Notes: generated from the letters alone by a model not told the origin. A stretch of 64,000 nt of DNA from an uncultured Prevotella sp. (GCA_902798285.1 CADBVZ010000005.1:1-64000); one strand, 5' to 3'. Counted from the stretch's first letter, positions 33,758 to 44,507 are shown. Numbers and translations are program-made.

Positions 33758-36574
33758 ATGGATTACAATTTCAGAGACATCGAACAAAAATGGCAGAAGC
33801 GATGGGTGGAGAATGGCACTTATCGCGTGGTGGAGGACAAAAACAAGAAGAAATTCTATGTGCTGAATATGTTCCCTTACCCCAGTGGAGCAGGTTTGCA
33901 TGTGGGTCATCCCCTTGGTTATATCGCTAGTGACATCTACGCCAGATACAAGCGTCAGCAGGGCTTCAACGTGCTGAACCCTATGGGTTACGATGCTTAC
34001 GGACTTCCCGCTGAGCAGTATGCCATCCAGACTGGTCAGCATCCAGAGAAGACCACTGTTGAGAACATCAACCGTTATCGTTCGCAGTTGGATAAAATCG
34101 GCTTCTGCTTCGACTGGGAGCGCGAGGTTCGCACTTGCGATCCTATCTACTATAAATGGACCCAGTGGGCTTTCCAGCGTATGTTCAAAAGCTACTTCTC
34201 GACCTCTTCACATAAGGCTCAGCCTACTATCAAACTGATTGAGCACTTCGAGTTGATGGGTACTGAGAACTGCAATGCCCTTGGTACAGAGGAACTTCAC
34301 TTTACAGCTTCTGATTGGGCCAACTTCTCTGAGAAGAAGAAGCAGGAAGTATTGATGAACTATCGTATTGCCTATCTGGCTGATACGATGGTGAACTGGT
34401 GTCCGAAATTGGGTACTGTGCTTGCTAACGACGAGGTTGTAGATGGCGTATCAGTTCGTGGTGGATATCCTGTAGTACAGAAGAAGATGCGCCAGTGGTG
34501 CCTTCGTGTATCTGCTTATGCTCAGCGTCTGCTTGATGGACTCGAGGAGATTGATTGGACAGACTCATTGAAGGAGACCCAGCGCAACTGGATTGGTCGT
34601 TCTGAAGGTACTGAGGTTGAGTTCAACGTAGCTGATTCAGACAAACACTTCACCATCTTCACCACACGTGCAGATACTATGTTTGGTGTTACTTTCATGG
34701 TACTGGCTCCTGAATCAGACCTTGTTGCAGAGCTTACCACTCCTGAGCAAAAGGCTGAGGTAGATAAGTATCTCGACTATGTGAAGAAGCGTACGGAGCG
34801 TGATCGCCAGATGGACCACAAGGTAACAGGTGTGTTCTCTGGTTCTTACGCCATCAATCCGTTTACAGACGAAAAAATTCCCATCTGGATTGCAGAATAC
34901 GTATTGGCCGGTTATGGTACTGGTGCCATTATGGCTGTACCTGCTCACGACTCTCGTGACTATGCCTTTGCCAAGCACTTCAACCTGCCCATCATTCCTC
35001 TGATTGAGGGTGCTGATGTTTCTGAAGAGAGCTACGATGCCAAAGAGGGTATCATGTGTAACTCTGCATCAGCTAAGTTCTCGCTGAATGGTCTTACCGT
35101 TAAGGAGGCCATCGCTGCTACGAAGAAGTTTGTAACAGAACAGGGCTTAGGTCGTGTGAAGGTGAATTATCGTCTTCGTGATGCCATCTTCTCTCGTCAG
35201 CGTTATTGGGGCGAGCCATTCCCTGTATATTACAAGGACGATATGCCTTATATGATTCCAAAGGAGTGTCTGCCTCTGGAGCTTCCTGAGATCGACGAGT
35301 ACAAGCCAACAGAAACAGGTGAACCCCCATTGGGACGTGCCAAGATGTGGGCTTGGGATACTAAGTTTGATAAGGTGGTGAGCAAAGACGAGATTGATAA
35401 TAAGACAGTCTTCCCCTTGGAGTTGAATACCATGCCTGGTTTCGCTGGTTCATCAGCATACTATCTGCGCTATATGGATCCCAAGAACGAGAAAGCTCTC
35501 GTTAGTCGTGATGCTGATGAGTATTGGCGCAATGTAGACCTCTATGTAGGTGGTACTGAGCACGCTACTGGTCACTTGATCTACTCTCGTTTCTGGAACA
35601 AATTCCTCTATGACTCTGGTTACTCCTGCGAGGATGAGCCCTTCAAGAAGCTCGTTAACCAAGGTATGATTCAGGGTCGCAGTAACTTCGTTTATCGTAT
35701 TGAGGACGAGGGTGCAGATAAGGGTAAATTTGTCAGCTTTGGATTAAAGGGCAACTATACTACCACTCCTATCCATGTAGATGTGAATATCGTCTCTGCA
35801 GATGTGCTCGACATCGAGGCTTTCAAGGCTTGGCGCCCTGAATACGAGAATGCTGAGTTCATCCTTGAGAATGGTCAGTACAAGTGTGGTTGGGCCATCG
35901 AAAAGATGTCGAAGTCGATGTTCAATGTGGTGAATCCGGATATGATTGTCGAGAAGTATGGTGCTGATACTCTGCGTCTCTACGAGATGTTCCTAGGTCC
36001 TGTTGAGCAGAGTAAGCCTTGGGATACCAATGGTATCGATGGTTGCCATCGTTTCCTCCGCAAGTTCTGGAATCTCTATCAGAACGGTTTCGAGGGTGAG
36101 GCTACACCAGAGAATCTGAAGAGTGTACATAAGCTGATTAAGAAGGTATCGCAGGATATCGAGACCTTCAGCTATAATACCTCTATCTCTGCCTTTATGA
36201 TTTGCGTAAACGAACTCTCACAGCAGAAGTGTAAGAACAAGGAGATGTTGAAGACCCTCGTCATCCTCATTGCTCCGTTTGCACCTCATATTGCTGAGGA
36301 ACTCTGGGAGATGTTAGGCGAGCAGGGCTCTGTCTGCGATTCTCAGTGGCCAAAGTGGGATGAGCAGTATCTCGTAGAGAGCCAGGTAAAACTTGGTATC
36401 GCCTTCAATGGTAAGAACCGTTTCGAGATGGAGTTTGCTGCTGATGCTGACAACCAGACCATTCAGGATGCTGTGTTGGCTGATGAGCGCTCTGCCAAGT
36501 ACCTCGAAGGTTTCCAGGTAGCAAAGGTTATCATCGTCCCTAAGCGTATGGTGAACATTGTTTTGAAAAAATAA
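33758..36574 (+). CDS. leuS: Leucyl-tRNA synthetase
   Basis: This 938-residue class I synthetase has the HIGH motif as HVGH (48-51) and KMSKS near residue 715 (KMSKSMFN). The CP1 editing domain includes [12 protein letters not shown] and [16 protein letters not shown]. It is longer than E. coli LeuRS (860), with extra sequence after the catalytic first half (around 150-190, SSHKAQP) as in other Bacteroidales. The next ATG follows the stop directly. Confidence 0.97.
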   Translation: MDYNFRDIEQKWQKRWVENGTYRVVEDKNKKKFYVLNMFPYPSGAGLHVGHPLGYIASDIYARYKRQQGFNVLNPMGYDAYGLPAEQYAIQTGQHPEKTTVENINRYRSQLDKIGFCFDWEREVRTCDPIYYKWTQWAFQRMFKSYFSTSSHKAQPTIKLIEHFELMGTENCNALGTEELHFTASDWANFSEKKKQEVLMNYRIAYLADTMVNWCPKLGTVLANDEVVDGVSVRGGYPVVQKKMRQWCLRVSAYAQRLLDGLEEIDWTDSLKETQRNWIGRSEGTEVEFNVADSDKHFTIFTTRADTMFGVTFMVLAPESDLVAELTTPEQKAEVDKYLDYVKKRTERDRQMDHKVTGVFSGSYAINPFTDEKIPIWIAEYVLAGYGTGAIMAVPAHDSRDYAFAKHFNLPIIPLIEGADVSEESYDAKEGIMCNSASAKFSLNGLTVKEAIAATKKFVTEQGLGRVKVNYRLRDAIFSRQRYWGEPFPVYYKDDMPYMIPKECLPLELPEIDEYKPTETGEPPLGRAKMWAWDTKFDKVVSKDEIDNKTVFPLELNTMPGFAGSSAYYLRYMDPKNEKALVSRDADEYWRNVDLYVGGTEHATGHLIYSRFWNKFLYDSGYSCEDEPFKKLVNQGMIQGRSNFVYRIEDEGADKGKFVSFGLKGNYTTTPIHVDVNIVSADVLDIEAFKAWRPEYENAEFILENGQYKCGWAIEKMSKSMFNVVNPDMIVEKYGADTLRLYEMFLGPVEQSKPWDTNGIDGCHRFLRKFWNLYQNGFEGEATPENLKSVHKLIKKVSQDIETFSYNTSISAFMICVNELSQQKCKNKEMLKTLVILIAPFAPHIAEELWEMLGEQGSVCDSQWPKWDEQYLVESQVKLGIAFNGKNRFEMEFAADADNQTIQDAVLADERSAKYLEGFQVAKVIIVPKRMVNIVLKK

Positions 36575-37531
36575 ATGACAATCGATCACAAAATCATATT
36601 GAATGAAGCCAAAGACTATTTCTTTATAGCCTTTGGCCTCTTCCTTTATACTATCGCTTTCACCGTTTTCCTGATGCCATATCAGATTGTGGCTGGAGGC
36701 GTAACTGGTTTATCGGCTATTATCTACTATGCCACTGGCTTCCATATTGAAAATACCTATATCATCATTAATGGTATTCTGTTGATGGTAGCCTTGAAGA
36801 TTCTGGGCTTCAAATTCCTGATGAAGACCATCTTCGCCATCTTTACCCTCTACTTCATGCTGAAGTTTGCCCAAGATATTCTGCCTAAGCAAGAGAATGG
36901 GTTACCATTTAAATTGATGGGCGAAGGTCAGGACTTTATGTCGATGATCATAGGTTGTGTGATAACTGGTATCGCCCTTGCTACTGTATTCTTAAATAAC
37001 GGATCTACTGGAGGTACTGATATCATTGCAGCCTCTGTCAATAAGTATCATCCTAAAGTAACACTGGGTAATGTACTCATCGCAGCAGACTTCTGTATCA
37101 TTGGTTCCTGTATGTTCTTCCCTCAGTTTGGTACCTATATGGAACGAGCCCATAAGGTGATGTTTGGTTTCTGCGTGATGGCGATGGAGAACTATACCCT
37201 CGATTATGTAATGAATGCTCGTCGTCAGTCTGTTCAGTTCTTGATCTTTACCCGTAAATGGCAAGAAATAGCCAATGCTATTGGCACTGAAACCAAGCAT
37301 GGTGTTACTATTCTCGATGGTCATGGATGGTATACTGGCAAGGAGGTAAAAGTACTCTGTATCCTCGCCAGAAAGAACGAGAGTATCAATATGTTCCGTC
37401 TTATCAAGATGATTGACCCCAATGCATTCGTTTCACAGTCGAGTGTTATTGGTGTGTATGGCGAGGGTTTCGATGAGATGAGAGTAAAAATTAAGCAAGA
37501 GAAAAGCCAAACGAAGATAGAGAAAGCATGA
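36575..37531 (+). CDS. YitT family membrane protein
   Basis: This 318-residue protein has six or so transmembrane helices, the family segments [12 protein letters not shown] and [12 protein letters not shown], and a C-terminal soluble DUF2179 domain with [16 protein letters not shown]. Function is not firmly established. It starts at the base after the leuS stop and overlaps rdgB by four bases, so the three genes form a tight operon. Confidence 0.92.
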   Translation: MTIDHKIILNEAKDYFFIAFGLFLYTIAFTVFLMPYQIVAGGVTGLSAIIYYATGFHIENTYIIINGILLMVALKILGFKFLMKTIFAIFTLYFMLKFAQDILPKQENGLPFKLMGEGQDFMSMIIGCVITGIALATVFLNNGSTGGTDIIAASVNKYHPKVTLGNVLIAADFCIIGSCMFFPQFGTYMERAHKVMFGFCVMAMENYTLDYVMNARRQSVQFLIFTRKWQEIANAIGTETKHGVTILDGHGWYTGKEVKVLCILARKNESINMFRLIKMIDPNAFVSQSSVIGVYGEGFDEMRVKIKQEKSQTKIEKA

Positions 37532-38169
37532 AGATTGTCTTTGCAACAAATAATGCTCATAAATTATCCGAGATTCGAAGTATTCTTGGAGAATCTATTG
37601 AGGTGCTCTCGTTGAAGGACATAGGTTGCGATGTGGATATCCCTGAGACAGGAACCACCCTCGAAGCCAACGCTCTCCAGAAGGCACAATACATTTACGA
37701 TCATTACCACATGGATGTGTTTGCTGATGATACTGGTCTAGAAGTAGAGGCTCTGAATGGTGCACCTGGTGTATACTCAGCCCGTTATGCATCATTGCCA
37801 GATAATCCTGTAAAAACAGATTCTGCCTCTCACGATTCTGAGGCCAATATGACACGACTTCTCTACGAACTTCAGGGTAAGGATAATCGTAAGGCCAGAT
37901 TCCGTACAGTGATTGCTCTGATTCAGAAGAAGAACGTATGTCCCTGTGGATGTACAAGCATCAAGGAAGTCCATCAGTTCGAGGGCATCGTTGAAGGTGA
38001 GATTATTCAAGAGCGTAGGGGAGGAGAGGGCTTTGGCTATGATCCTATCTTCCAACCTGATGGTTATGACCAGACCTTTGCTGAGTTGGGTATGGATATT
38101 AAAAACCATATCAGCCATAGGGCAAGAGCAGTTCAAAAACTTGCAGATTATTTGAAAGTGAATAGTTAA
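37528..38169 (+). CDS. rdgB: dITP/XTP pyrophosphatase (RdgB/HAM1)
   Basis: This 213-residue protein starts with the NTP-binding [11 protein letters not shown]. It has [23 protein letters not shown] (metal site Asp pair) and GFGYDPIF near the C-terminus. It removes deaminated purine nucleotides. Between two core strands there is an extra [12 protein letters not shown] segment with three cysteines (about residues 134-141), not usual in RdgB. The 3' end of the gene runs into a repeat that continues to the porZ start. Confidence 0.95.
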   Translation: MKIVFATNNAHKLSEIRSILGESIEVLSLKDIGCDVDIPETGTTLEANALQKAQYIYDHYHMDVFADDTGLEVEALNGAPGVYSARYASLPDNPVKTDSASHDSEANMTRLLYELQGKDNRKARFRTVIALIQKKNVCPCGCTSIKEVHQFEGIVEGEIIQERRGGEGFGYDPIFQPDGYDQTFAELGMDIKNHISHRARAVQKLADYLKVNS

Positions 38170-38172
38170 TAG

Positions 38173-38269
38173 TGAATAATGAATAGTGAGGTATATTTGA
38201 AGATTATCAACTTCAATTGGTGGCAGAAAATTCTGTTACTATTATTCACTTTTCACTATTCGTTATTCA
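38173..38269 (+). promoter_or_regulatory. Inverted repeat covering the porZ start codon
   Basis: TGAATAATGAATAGTG (38173-38188) can pair with CACTATTCGTTATTCA (38254-38269), a 16-bp stem with one G-U pair. The porZ ATG (38179-38181) lies in the first arm and the second arm is within the signal-peptide codons. Confidence 0.55.
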
Positions 38270-40125
38270 GTTTTTCTCAGGTTGGAACTTGGAGTAACTA
38301 TCTGGCTTACCATCAGGTGCAAAGCATCTGCAAGGCAAGTAATGAACTCTTCGTATTAGCCTCAAACGATCTCTATCAATACAATCTCAATGATCAGAGT
38401 ATCACTACTTATGATAAGGTAAACGGACTCTCCGATAACCATATCACCCATATTGCATGGAATTCTCAGGCCCAACGACTCATTATCATTTATAAGAATT
38501 CTAATATCGACCTGATAGAGACTGATGGTGATGTCATTAATATATCTGCTCTCTATAACAAATCGATGACAGATGATAAGACCATTAATAATATCAGTAT
38601 CGATGGAGTCTACGCCTATCTACATTGCAGTTTTGGGATCGTAAAAGTAAATATGCAAAAGGCTGAGATTACAGATACCTATACACCTAATATGCCTGAT
38701 TATCCTACGGGTCTCACTCCTTATCAGGATCAGTATGCAGAATATATTTCTACCGTTTCTACTCTAAGTCCTGGAGGACCATCGTATAATCACTTCTACG
38801 AGTCGAAATTCATCAATGGTAAGCTCTATACCACAGGAGGTTATTTTCTGCCCAGCATGCCCGATAATGAGCTTCCTGGCATCATTCAAGTGTTTGATGG
38901 TAATGACTGGATGCTCTATGAGGAGAATATCAAAGAGAAGACAGGTTATGCCTATAAGAATATCTGTTGTTTGGATATAGATCCTACTAACGATAAACAT
39001 GTGTTTGCAGCTGGACGATGTGGACTTTATGAGTTTAATGATGGTAAACTCGTAGCCTTTTACAATAAGGAAAACAGTCCTTTAAAAGGAGCAAATGATA
39101 GGGGTACTGAACTAGGTAATGACTATCTGCTTATTCTTGGTATTAAGTTCGATGCTCAGGGAAATCTGTGGGTACTTAATAGTATGGCTAAAGGTGTTAG
39201 TCTGTTAGAACTGAGTTCCGATCATCAGTGGACAGATCATCATCAGGACTTACTCACTGACGAGTCTGGTAATACGTTGCCAGGACTTCGTAATATGATG
39301 ATTGATAGTCGTGGATTACTTTGGTTTGTGAACAATAACTGGCAGAATCCAGCATTCTTCAGTTATGATATGCAGAATGATATATTACTCAAATATGACA
39401 CCTTTATCAATCAAGATGGATTGAAAAACGAGGTGACATGGGTTTATTGTATCACTGAAGATAAGGAGAAGAATATCTGGATAGGTACGGATGCCGGACC
39501 ATTTATGATTGAAAAGTCGGAAGTAGAACAAAGCAATATCACCTTACAGCAAATTAAAGTACCTAGAAACGATGGTACCAATTATGCAGATTATCTTCTG
39601 AGCGGAGTAAGTATCAGTAGTATAGCCATCGATGGAGGTAATCGAAAATGGTTTGCCTCTAATGGTTCTGGTGCTTTCTTAATAAGTGCCGATAATCTTG
39701 AACAGATACATAATTTTACTAAAGCCAATTCAAAACTCATTAGTGATAATATCACTTCTGTTTCTATCAATCCTAAATCAGGCGAAGTATTCTTCCTTTC
39801 GGATGAAGGTCTCTGTTCTTATCTTTCGGATGCTACTGAACCTAATGAGAATATGACGAAGGATAATGTCTGGGCATATCCTAATCCTGTGACACCGGAT
39901 TATACTGGTTTGATAACAGTTACAGGCCTTAGTTTCGATGCTGATGTGAAGATTACAGCTTCTAATGGTGCCTTGATAGCAGAAGGACGAAGTAATGGCG
40001 GACAATTCACATGGGATGGACGTGATAAGAAGGGTAGGAGAGTAGCCAGTGGTGTTTATATGGTAATAACGGCTACTTCTGAAGGTAAGAAAGGAACAGT
40101 TTGTAAGATAGCTATTATTAACTAA
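38179..40125 (+). CDS. porZ: PorZ-like type IX secretion protein
   Basis: This 648-residue exported protein has a signal peptide with hydrophobic core ILLLLFTFHYSLF (about 18-34). The mature part starts QVGTWSNYLAYHQVQ, the usual PorZ start. It is made of two beta-propeller-like domains (for example WIGTDAGPFMI and LWFVNNNWQNPAF). The C-terminal domain (AYPNPVTPDY ... FTWDGRDKKGRRVASGVYMV) is of the sorting-domain type. In Porphyromonas PorZ sits on the cell surface with PorU and helps attach cargo to anionic LPS. This implies the organism has a type IX secretion system. The start region can fold into a hairpin. Confidence 0.85.
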   Translation: MNSEVYLKIINFNWWQKILLLLFTFHYSLFSFSQVGTWSNYLAYHQVQSICKASNELFVLASNDLYQYNLNDQSITTYDKVNGLSDNHITHIAWNSQAQRLIIIYKNSNIDLIETDGDVINISALYNKSMTDDKTINNISIDGVYAYLHCSFGIVKVNMQKAEITDTYTPNMPDYPTGLTPYQDQYAEYISTVSTLSPGGPSYNHFYESKFINGKLYTTGGYFLPSMPDNELPGIIQVFDGNDWMLYEENIKEKTGYAYKNICCLDIDPTNDKHVFAAGRCGLYEFNDGKLVAFYNKENSPLKGANDRGTELGNDYLLILGIKFDAQGNLWVLNSMAKGVSLLELSSDHQWTDHHQDLLTDESGNTLPGLRNMMIDSRGLLWFVNNNWQNPAFFSYDMQNDILLKYDTFINQDGLKNEVTWVYCITEDKEKNIWIGTDAGPFMIEKSEVEQSNITLQQIKVPRNDGTNYADYLLSGVSISSIAIDGGNRKWFASNGSGAFLISADNLEQIHNFTKANSKLISDNITSVSINPKSGEVFFLSDEGLCSYLSDATEPNENMTKDNVWAYPNPVTPDYTGLITVTGLSFDADVKITASNGALIAEGRSNGGQFTWDGRDKKGRRVASGVYMVITATSEGKKGTVCKIAIIN

Positions 40126-40126
40126 A

Positions 40127-40157
40127 AATCCCCTCCTAATAGGAAGGGATTATTTCT
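40127..40157. terminator. Terminator-like hairpin between porZ and nadA
   Basis: AATCCCCTCCT / AGGAAGGGATT with loop AAT and one mismatch, followed by ATTTCT. It separates the convergent genes. Confidence 0.65.
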
Positions 40158-40162
40158 ATATA

Positions 40163-41110
40163 TTAAGAAAGTTCTAACATTCTTTCTATAGGTTTCACAG
40201 CCTTTTTGGCTATCTTTGGATCTATTTCAATCTGCGGACTTTCGTTCTTTAAGCAATTATATACTTTCTCGAGTGTATTCATCTTCATATACTGACACTC
40301 ATTACAACTGCATTCTAAGCCGCTCTCGCTGATTTCTGGAGGCACAGGTATAAATAGTCTATCAGGACAAGTTCTTTGCATCTCGTGCAAAATACCAGCC
40401 TCTGTAGCCACTATAAACTGCTTCTTGTTACTCTGTTGAGCATAATTAAGCATCGTAGCTGTTGATCCTTTTACATCAGCAACAGCTAATACTGGTGCTT
40501 TACACTCCAGATGAGCCATGACTACTGCGTCAGGATACTGTTTCTTTAATTCTATGATCTTCTCCACAGAAAAACGCTCATGCACATGACAACCACCATT
40601 CCAAAGCAACATTTGTCTGCCTGTTACCTCATTAATATAATTGCCTAAGTTATAATCAGGACCAAAAATAAGTTTGGCATCTTTTGGTAACTGATCGACT
40701 ACTTTCTTGGCATTACCACTTGTAACCACTACATCAGTTAATGCTTTTACAGCAGCTGTGGTATTTACATAACTGATTACCTGATAACCAGGATGCTCTT
40801 CCTTGAATTTCTTCAGATCTTCAGCCTTGCAACTATCAGCCAAAGAACATCCAGCTTCCAGATCAGGACATAATACCATCTTATCAGGAGAAAGCAACTT
40901 ACAGGTTTCAGCCATGAAATGTACACCACACATAACCATTGCTTTCGCATCAGTCTCTGCAGCCTTACGTGCCAATGCCAATGAATCGCCTACAAAGTCG
41001 GCTATATCCTGAATATCTCCTATTGTATAATAGTGAGCCAGGATAATGGCATCTTTTTCCTTGCATAATCTGCGGATCTCCGCTTTTAATTCTTCAGTTT
41101 TCAACATCAC
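40163..41110 (-). CDS. nadA: Quinolinate synthase
   Basis: The protein has about 315 residues (the second Met is an equally good start). AIILAHYYTIGDIQDIADFVGDS-type N-terminus and the cysteine-bearing segments LCPDLEAGCSLADSC, GGCHVHERF and CSCNEC are present; NadA holds a [4Fe-4S] cluster by three Cys. It condenses iminoaspartate with dihydroxyacetone phosphate in NAD synthesis. The upstream gap contains the DnaA-box cluster. Confidence 0.96.
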   Translation of the reverse strand: MMLKTEELKAEIRRLCKEKDAIILAHYYTIGDIQDIADFVGDSLALARKAAETDAKAMVMCGVHFMAETCKLLSPDKMVLCPDLEAGCSLADSCKAEDLKKFKEEHPGYQVISYVNTTAAVKALTDVVVTSGNAKKVVDQLPKDAKLIFGPDYNLGNYINEVTGRQMLLWNGGCHVHERFSVEKIIELKKQYPDAVVMAHLECKAPVLAVADVKGSTATMLNYAQQSNKKQFIVATEAGILHEMQRTCPDRLFIPVPPEISESGLECSCNECQYMKMNTLEKVYNCLKNESPQIEIDPKIAKKAVKPIERMLELS

Positions 41111-41480
41111 AATATATTTATTTTTCTTTTTAATTTTCTTTAAAAGAGAAATGAGTAGTATGATATGACGTGAATTACTTGATAACTATTTGGTTATTTT
41201 CTTGCGAGATAATTTATAAACTCTATACTTCACGCTTATTAACTACTCTTGTGAATTCTTACTGCCTGATAATGAATACCTAACGTTATTTATCCACAAT
41301 TCTCAATTTTGGTGCAAATTTAATAAGTTTATATCTTATTTCAGCAAAAAACAGTGGAAAAGTTGCGTAAACTGCTGTAATAAACCTGTGGATATCCCCT
41401 TATGGAATAGCGACATGTGTATTTTGTTAGTAAATACCCACGTTATTCACACACTTATCCACAGGTTATCAACAGTGGTT
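41111..41480. other. Candidate chromosomal replication origin (oriC)
   Basis: The 344-bp gap between nadA and the SpoU gene has no ORF and is very AT-rich. It holds DnaA-box-like 9-mers at 41290 (TTATCCACA, +), 41387 (TGTGGATAT, i.e. ATATCCACA on the minus strand), 41443 (TTATTCACA, +), 41455 (TTATCCACA, +) and 41466 (TTATCAACA, +). Three boxes lie within 32 bp. AT-rich stretches at 41111-41160 and 41311-41345 could be the unwinding element. The last two boxes overlap the 3' end of the SpoU gene. Confidence 0.72.
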
Positions 41481-41994
41481 TGGCGAAATGCCAAATGATA
41501 ATACCAGCTGTGACTGATACATTCATGGAATGTTTGGTACCAAATTGGGGAATTTCCAAGCATCCGTCAGACGCATCGACTACTTCTTGATGAACACCTT
41601 TTACTTCATTACCTAATACGACAGCATATTTCTCATTTGAGGAAGGTTGAAAGGTCTGTAGTTTAGTGGAGCCATGCGCTTGTTCAATAGAATAAACGAT
41701 ATATCCTTCAGACTTAAGGACTTTAAGAGCTTCCATAGCTGAAGTAAAATATCGCCAAGTCACACTGTCTTCTGCTCCTAAGGCTGTCTTATGGATTTCT
41801 GCAGAGGGTGGAGTAGAAGTAATACCACAAAGATAGACGGCTTCCAAGCGGAAGGCATCAGAGGTACGAAACACGCTACCTACATTATGCATCGAGCGTA
41901 CATCATCAAGGACAACTATTAATGGTAGTTTCTTGGCCTGATGGAATTCGTCCAAAGTAAGACGTTCCATCTCTATTGTTCTTAATTTCTTCAT
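41455..41994 (-). CDS. SpoU/TrmH family RNA 2'-O-methyltransferase
   Basis: This 179-residue protein has the three SPOUT motifs: HNVGSVFRTSDAF (Asn37 region), VVLGNEVKGV, and IPQFGTKHSMNVSVTAGI. It methylates ribose in tRNA or rRNA using SAM through the trefoil knot; the target is not clear. The stop codon lies within a DnaA box, so the gene end is part of the origin candidate. Confidence 0.92.
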   Translation of the reverse strand: MKKLRTIEMERLTLDEFHQAKKLPLIVVLDDVRSMHNVGSVFRTSDAFRLEAVYLCGITSTPPSAEIHKTALGAEDSVTWRYFTSAMEALKVLKSEGYIVYSIEQAHGSTKLQTFQPSSNEKYAVVLGNEVKGVHQEVVDASDGCLEIPQFGTKHSMNVSVTAGIIIWHFAKPLLITCG

Positions 41995-42006
41995 ATCTAA
42001 TTACAA

Positions 42007-43218
42007 TTATAACTTATTAAACTCTGCCCTTAGCCACTCAAAGCGTTTATCGAGCCATTTTTTCATCCATTTCACTTCTTTATTGTATTGCTTCAATGTA
42101 GCATCATCAGGCATCTCATCTGTATAAAGAATATGCCATTTTTTCTCGTTATTGCAGATGGCCTTATTTAATTGGTTAGCTTGTGTATTGATTTCAAGCA
42201 TGATATCTGCCTTGTGATTATAGAAGTAGTTAAATCGCTCCTTGATTTTCGCCACAAAGAGAGGACTATGGAATAGTTGGTCAAACCAGGTATTACGTCT
42301 CACATGGAAACCATTGGGTTTATCCAGATCCTTACGAGGATTATTTCCAAAAGCGCGATCAAAGTCCCATACAGGTCCCATTTTCAGCTTTCCACCTGGT
42401 TCTAAATACATAAAACAACTGGTATGGAAATTAGCATCTACATTTTTTGCAATCTCATTTATCAGATACCAGTCAACAAAGCTATCTACATCTAGATATT
42501 TTTCCCATTGCTCAAAGGTCGTCTGATTTTCAGGGGTATAAAGAATATGATCCAACTCCCTAAAGTAATCTATGATATATTTAAGTTTGTTGTTGCTGAT
42601 ATAAGACGGTTCTTTGATATTTACAGGATGACGCAAATGTTCCACTCGAAATGTGGTTTCACCCTTCTTTGCTTTACCATCGATTTCCAACAGATACCCG
42701 TCTTTACTGATATTAATACGGTGTTTGTCAATTTTGATTCTCTCACAGAGCTGATAGGTGCCATAATACTGGTTGTTCAGCACTAACTCTACGAATTGTG
42801 ATTTAGGCGTATATTCAAGGTTGCTGATACTGCTCATATAGAAGGCAATATGGTTGCGCAACATCGTTTTATCCTTATAATTACTAATCAGCACCCACGA
42901 TTTATCCTTATCATAATTTAGTAAGGCTGCTTTCCTTTTGAGTTTCAGTCGATATGACTTTTTGGGTTTTCTCCATGAAGAGTTTCCTCTACCTTTGATA
43001 AAGACAGTATCTTCGAAAACAGAGCTATCGTTTTCAAATTTAAGTATGGCTCTTTGGTATATGGTTCTCGATGTGATGTCTTTTTCTTTCTCGGTATTTA
43101 TAAATACAATAGGCAGATCTGCTTTAATATCTTGGATGGTCATAGTAGTATGGGCATTTTTATCGCCACAAGCAACGATAAAGCCAATCATGAAGACTAT
43201 GACAAGCAGCTTTTTCAT
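42007..43218 (-). CDS. CotH family kinase lipoprotein
   Basis: This 403-residue protein has a lipoprotein signal ending FIVAC (Cys17). The CotH kinase-like domain is recognised by KGRGNSSWRKPKKSYRLKL near the N-terminus, YGTYQLCERIKID in the centre and the metal-binding GPVWDFDRAFGNNP. CotH proteins are atypical secreted kinases related in fold to protein kinases. The gene ends 12 nt before the SpoU gene and may be cotranscribed with it. Confidence 0.88.
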   Translation of the reverse strand: MKKLLVIVFMIGFIVACGDKNAHTTMTIQDIKADLPIVFINTEKEKDITSRTIYQRAILKFENDSSVFEDTVFIKGRGNSSWRKPKKSYRLKLKRKAALLNYDKDKSWVLISNYKDKTMLRNHIAFYMSSISNLEYTPKSQFVELVLNNQYYGTYQLCERIKIDKHRINISKDGYLLEIDGKAKKGETTFRVEHLRHPVNIKEPSYISNNKLKYIIDYFRELDHILYTPENQTTFEQWEKYLDVDSFVDWYLINEIAKNVDANFHTSCFMYLEPGGKLKMGPVWDFDRAFGNNPRKDLDKPNGFHVRRNTWFDQLFHSPLFVAKIKERFNYFYNHKADIMLEINTQANQLNKAICNNEKKWHILYTDEMPDDATLKQYNKEVKWMKKWLDKRFEWLRAEFNKL

Positions 43219-43234
43219 CTGTCTATTATATATT

Positions 43235-43265
43235 AATAAGGTGGCAATCGTCTTGCCACCTTATT
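43235..43265 (-). terminator. Hairpin after rubredoxin gene
   Basis: A perfect 13-bp stem AATAAGGTGGCAA / TTGCCACCTTATT with a 5-nt loop lies just downstream of rubredoxin. The following minus-strand bases are only moderately T-rich. Confidence 0.6.
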
Positions 43266-43271
43266 TGTTTC

Positions 43272-43427
43272 TTACTCAGGTTTGAATTCATCCTTGCCTA
43301 CACCACAGGTGGGGCATACCCAGTCATCGGGTATATCCTCAAAAGCTGTTCCTGGCTGAATACCATTGTCGGGGTCACCTTCTGCGGGGTCATAGACGTA
43401 ACCGCATACTTCGCATACGTACTTCAT
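43272..43427 (-). CDS. Rubredoxin
   Basis: This 51-residue protein has the four iron ligands as [10 protein letters not shown] (Cys5, Cys8) and [11 protein letters not shown] (Cys38, Cys41), with the usual [15 protein letters not shown] between. Rubredoxin is a one-iron electron carrier, often serving reactive-oxygen reduction in anaerobes. Its ATG overlaps the stop of the upstream glycosyltransferase gene (ATGA). Confidence 0.96.
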   Translation of the reverse strand: MKYVCEVCGYVYDPAEGDPDNGIQPGTAFEDIPDDWVCPTCGVGKDEFKPE

Positions 43428-44494
43428 AAGTCTTGATTGTTTTTAGTTATTAAAATGGATTTTATTCTCTCAACAATCCGCTCTGGCGGAATGTTTTGTA
43501 GACAAGCATAATCGCCACGTTGGCAGGGTTTGTTGCCAAAGATACTACATGGGCGACATTCGAGATCTAATTGGATGGCATTATCCATATTCTGATTAAA
43601 GCCTAGGAATCCTGCCATTGGATGAGTAGCTCCCCAAACACTGACTACGGGAACACCCGTCAGCGAAGCCAGATGCATATTGGCAGAGTCCATTGAGATC
43701 ATAGCATCGAGGTGACTCATCAATATGAGTTCCTGATACATGCCCTCAAGATATCTGCTTACTGATAGACACTGGCGATACTGAGCCGTCCAGAGAGGGA
43801 AGTATTTGTCTTCGTACTCTCCCTTTCCAAAGAGGAAGATGCGTACGTTGGAATACTGCTTAATTAGATTAAAGATTACCTGCTCCATGAGTTGTGGAGG
43901 ATAAATTTTTCCGCGATGGGCTGCAAAGGGTGCAATACCTATCCAGGTTTCAAAGCTCTTCTTAGGTCCTACTTCCTTAGGCAGTAGATTCAGGTTGCCA
44001 CCTTCTTCAGAGAAGATACTGTGGAACTTACGGATATCCACTGGGTAACCCAGACGCTCAAACACCTCTGCATAATTCTCAAACGATGTAGGCAATTGCT
44101 TACGAACCTTATTCTTATAAGAGACAAGTTTTCTGCGCTGACCCCTGTGTTTGTTGATGTGCTCCACACGATAGCGCCCCAGATTGAAGCGCATGCGGAG
44201 ATATTCAGAACGGAGTACATTATGCAGATCGGCTACCTTGGTAAACTGCTTGGCCACCAATCGGCGATAAAGTGCATTCAGTCCTCTCACACCATGATAC
44301 TCATCTTTCAGATCGGCCTCCATGAAGTTGACATTAGGAGCCAGATCGTCGAACAACGGACGAGCAAACTTCCTGCTAAGTACTGTAATACGGACATCAG
44401 GGTACTGGGTGGCCAGTGCCCAAACCACAGGCACCGTCATAGCCACATCGCCCAAGGCTGAGAAACGTATTACGAGTATATGCTCTTTCTTCAC
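43424..44494 (-). CDS. Glycosyltransferase family 9 (heptosyltransferase-like)
   Basis: This 356-residue protein starts with a GTG at 44494; no ATG is available before the core, since the frame closes just upstream. The N-terminal [18 protein letters not shown] and the donor-site region [26 protein letters not shown] are typical of GT9 enzymes such as WaaF, which add heptose or related sugars to LPS. It lies 13 nt after DUF4254, its usual partner in Bacteroidetes, and overlaps rubredoxin. Confidence 0.9.
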   Translation of the reverse strand: MKKEHILVIRFSALGDVAMTVPVVWALATQYPDVRITVLSRKFARPLFDDLAPNVNFMEADLKDEYHGVRGLNALYRRLVAKQFTKVADLHNVLRSEYLRMRFNLGRYRVEHINKHRGQRRKLVSYKNKVRKQLPTSFENYAEVFERLGYPVDIRKFHSIFSEEGGNLNLLPKEVGPKKSFETWIGIAPFAAHRGKIYPPQLMEQVIFNLIKQYSNVRIFLFGKGEYEDKYFPLWTAQYRQCLSVSRYLEGMYQELILMSHLDAMISMDSANMHLASLTGVPVVSVWGATHPMAGFLGFNQNMDNAIQLDLECRPCSIFGNKPCQRGDYACLQNIPPERIVERIKSILITKNNQDL

Positions 44495-44507
44495 GTATGT
44501 ACTTTAT

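Noticed and set aside
38192-38199. TATATTTG inside the porZ start as a promoter
   Set aside because: It lies downstream of the only ATG that includes the signal peptide, and no good -33 element precedes it.
41245-41260. Third copy of the TTCAC-type element (TTGTGAATTCTTACTG)
   Set aside because: Only one half-site is present and the second half at the 10-bp period is missing.
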